Source: an uncultured beta proteobacterium
GTDB lineage: Bacteria; Pseudomonadota; Gammaproteobacteria; Burkholderiales; Burkholderiaceae_C
Length of the DNA stretch: 5,566 bases
Assembly (NCBI GenBank): GCA_903944555.1
Contig: CAJASG010000501.1
Span: forward strand, 1 to 5,566
Direction of reading: 5' to 3'
The notes beneath the pieces were generated by a model. That model saw only the letters and a program-made list of their open reading frames with translations. It was not told where the DNA came from and did no database searches. Positions within the stretch are counted from its first letter, which is position 1; every line of letters starts with the position of its first letter. This document shows positions 5,452-5,566 of this stretch, in pieces. Made by a program: the position numbers and the translations under genes.

Positions 5452-5566
5452 AGTCGTATTCCCTTTGCTGTCAGAGCCTTCCCGAGAGCATGAACCGCCC
5501 TGGAACAGTGCGTTTTGACACTACCCTGCGAGCAACCCATAGCCGAAGCGGTTTCAGCAACATCCA
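5448..5566 (-). CDS. ECF-type RNA polymerase sigma factor, C-terminal end only
   Basis: The right edge of the window cuts this gene. The last 38 residues plus TGA are visible, beginning DVAETASAMGCSQGSVKTHC and continuing SRAVHALGKALTAKG. This is the helix-turn-helix of sigma region 4.2, which contacts the -35 element: the AETASAMGCS helix, the GSVKTH turn and recognition helix, and an SRAVHALGKAL helix typical of ECF sigma factors. Region 2 lies outside the window, so the ECF subgroup and whether it is sigma-70 family rather than another region-4-like regulator rest on this motif and on the neighbouring genes. The stop overlaps the DUF3619 start by 4 nt. Confidence 0.85.
   Translation of the reverse strand, partial: DVAETASAMGCSQGSVKTHCSRAVHALGKALTAKGIRL
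5460..5465 (-). promoter_or_regulatory. Shine-Dalgarno of the DUF3619 gene
   Basis: On the minus strand AAGGGA (5465-5460) lies inside the end of the sigma factor gene, 8 nt before the DUF3619 ATG at 5451. It supports the overlapping start. Confidence 0.6.

Overview
The window looks like a chromosomal segment of a betaproteobacterium in the order Burkholderiales, most likely the family Comamonadaceae (a Rhodoferax- or Polaromonas-like organism). This is inferred from recognised protein families: the lineage-typical neighbours DUF3619 and DUF3106 beside a sigma factor, a DUF482 acyltransferase, a glutamine-dependent NadE next to a P-II gene, and moderately high GC with GC-rich third positions. 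No phage, transposon, CRISPR, tRNA or rRNA signal was seen. Nearly all of the window is coding. The longest non-coding stretches are 62 bp (550-611) and 83 bp (4188-4270).

Left part (1-2656). A DUF482/COG3146 FemAB-like acyltransferase, cut by the left edge, reads leftward from 549. It diverges from nadE (glutamine-dependent NAD+ synthetase, start chosen at 612), which is followed after 29 bp by a P-II protein gene most like glnB. The 62-bp divergent gap contains a strong hairpin. The nadE interdomain linker carries a small palindromic, AT-richer element that resembles a dispersed repeat.

Centre (2666-2688). A 10-bp-stem hairpin separates the two converging transcription units and contains part of the stop codon of the leftward unit. 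It probably serves as a shared terminator.

Right part (2687-5566, all minus strand). In transcription order: the C-terminal end of an ECF-type sigma factor (cut by the right edge), a DUF3619 single-pass membrane protein, a DUF3106 secreted helical protein, an RDD-family membrane protein, diacylglycerol kinase (dgkA), and a LOG-type nucleotide 5'-monophosphate phosphoribohydrolase. Three of the five junctions are 4-nt ATGA stop/start overlaps, so translation is probably coupled.

How it may work: nadE-glnB joins glutamine-fed NAD synthesis to the cell's nitrogen/carbon sensor. In the sigma cluster, the order sigma - short membrane protein with a basic cytosolic side - exported protein with repeated L-x-P/T-x-E/Q helices resembles sigma/anti-sigma/periplasmic-sensor modules such as CnrH/CnrY/CnrX. 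DUF3619 as anti-sigma factor and DUF3106 as envelope sensor is the most interesting hypothesis here. It is inference, not demonstrated.
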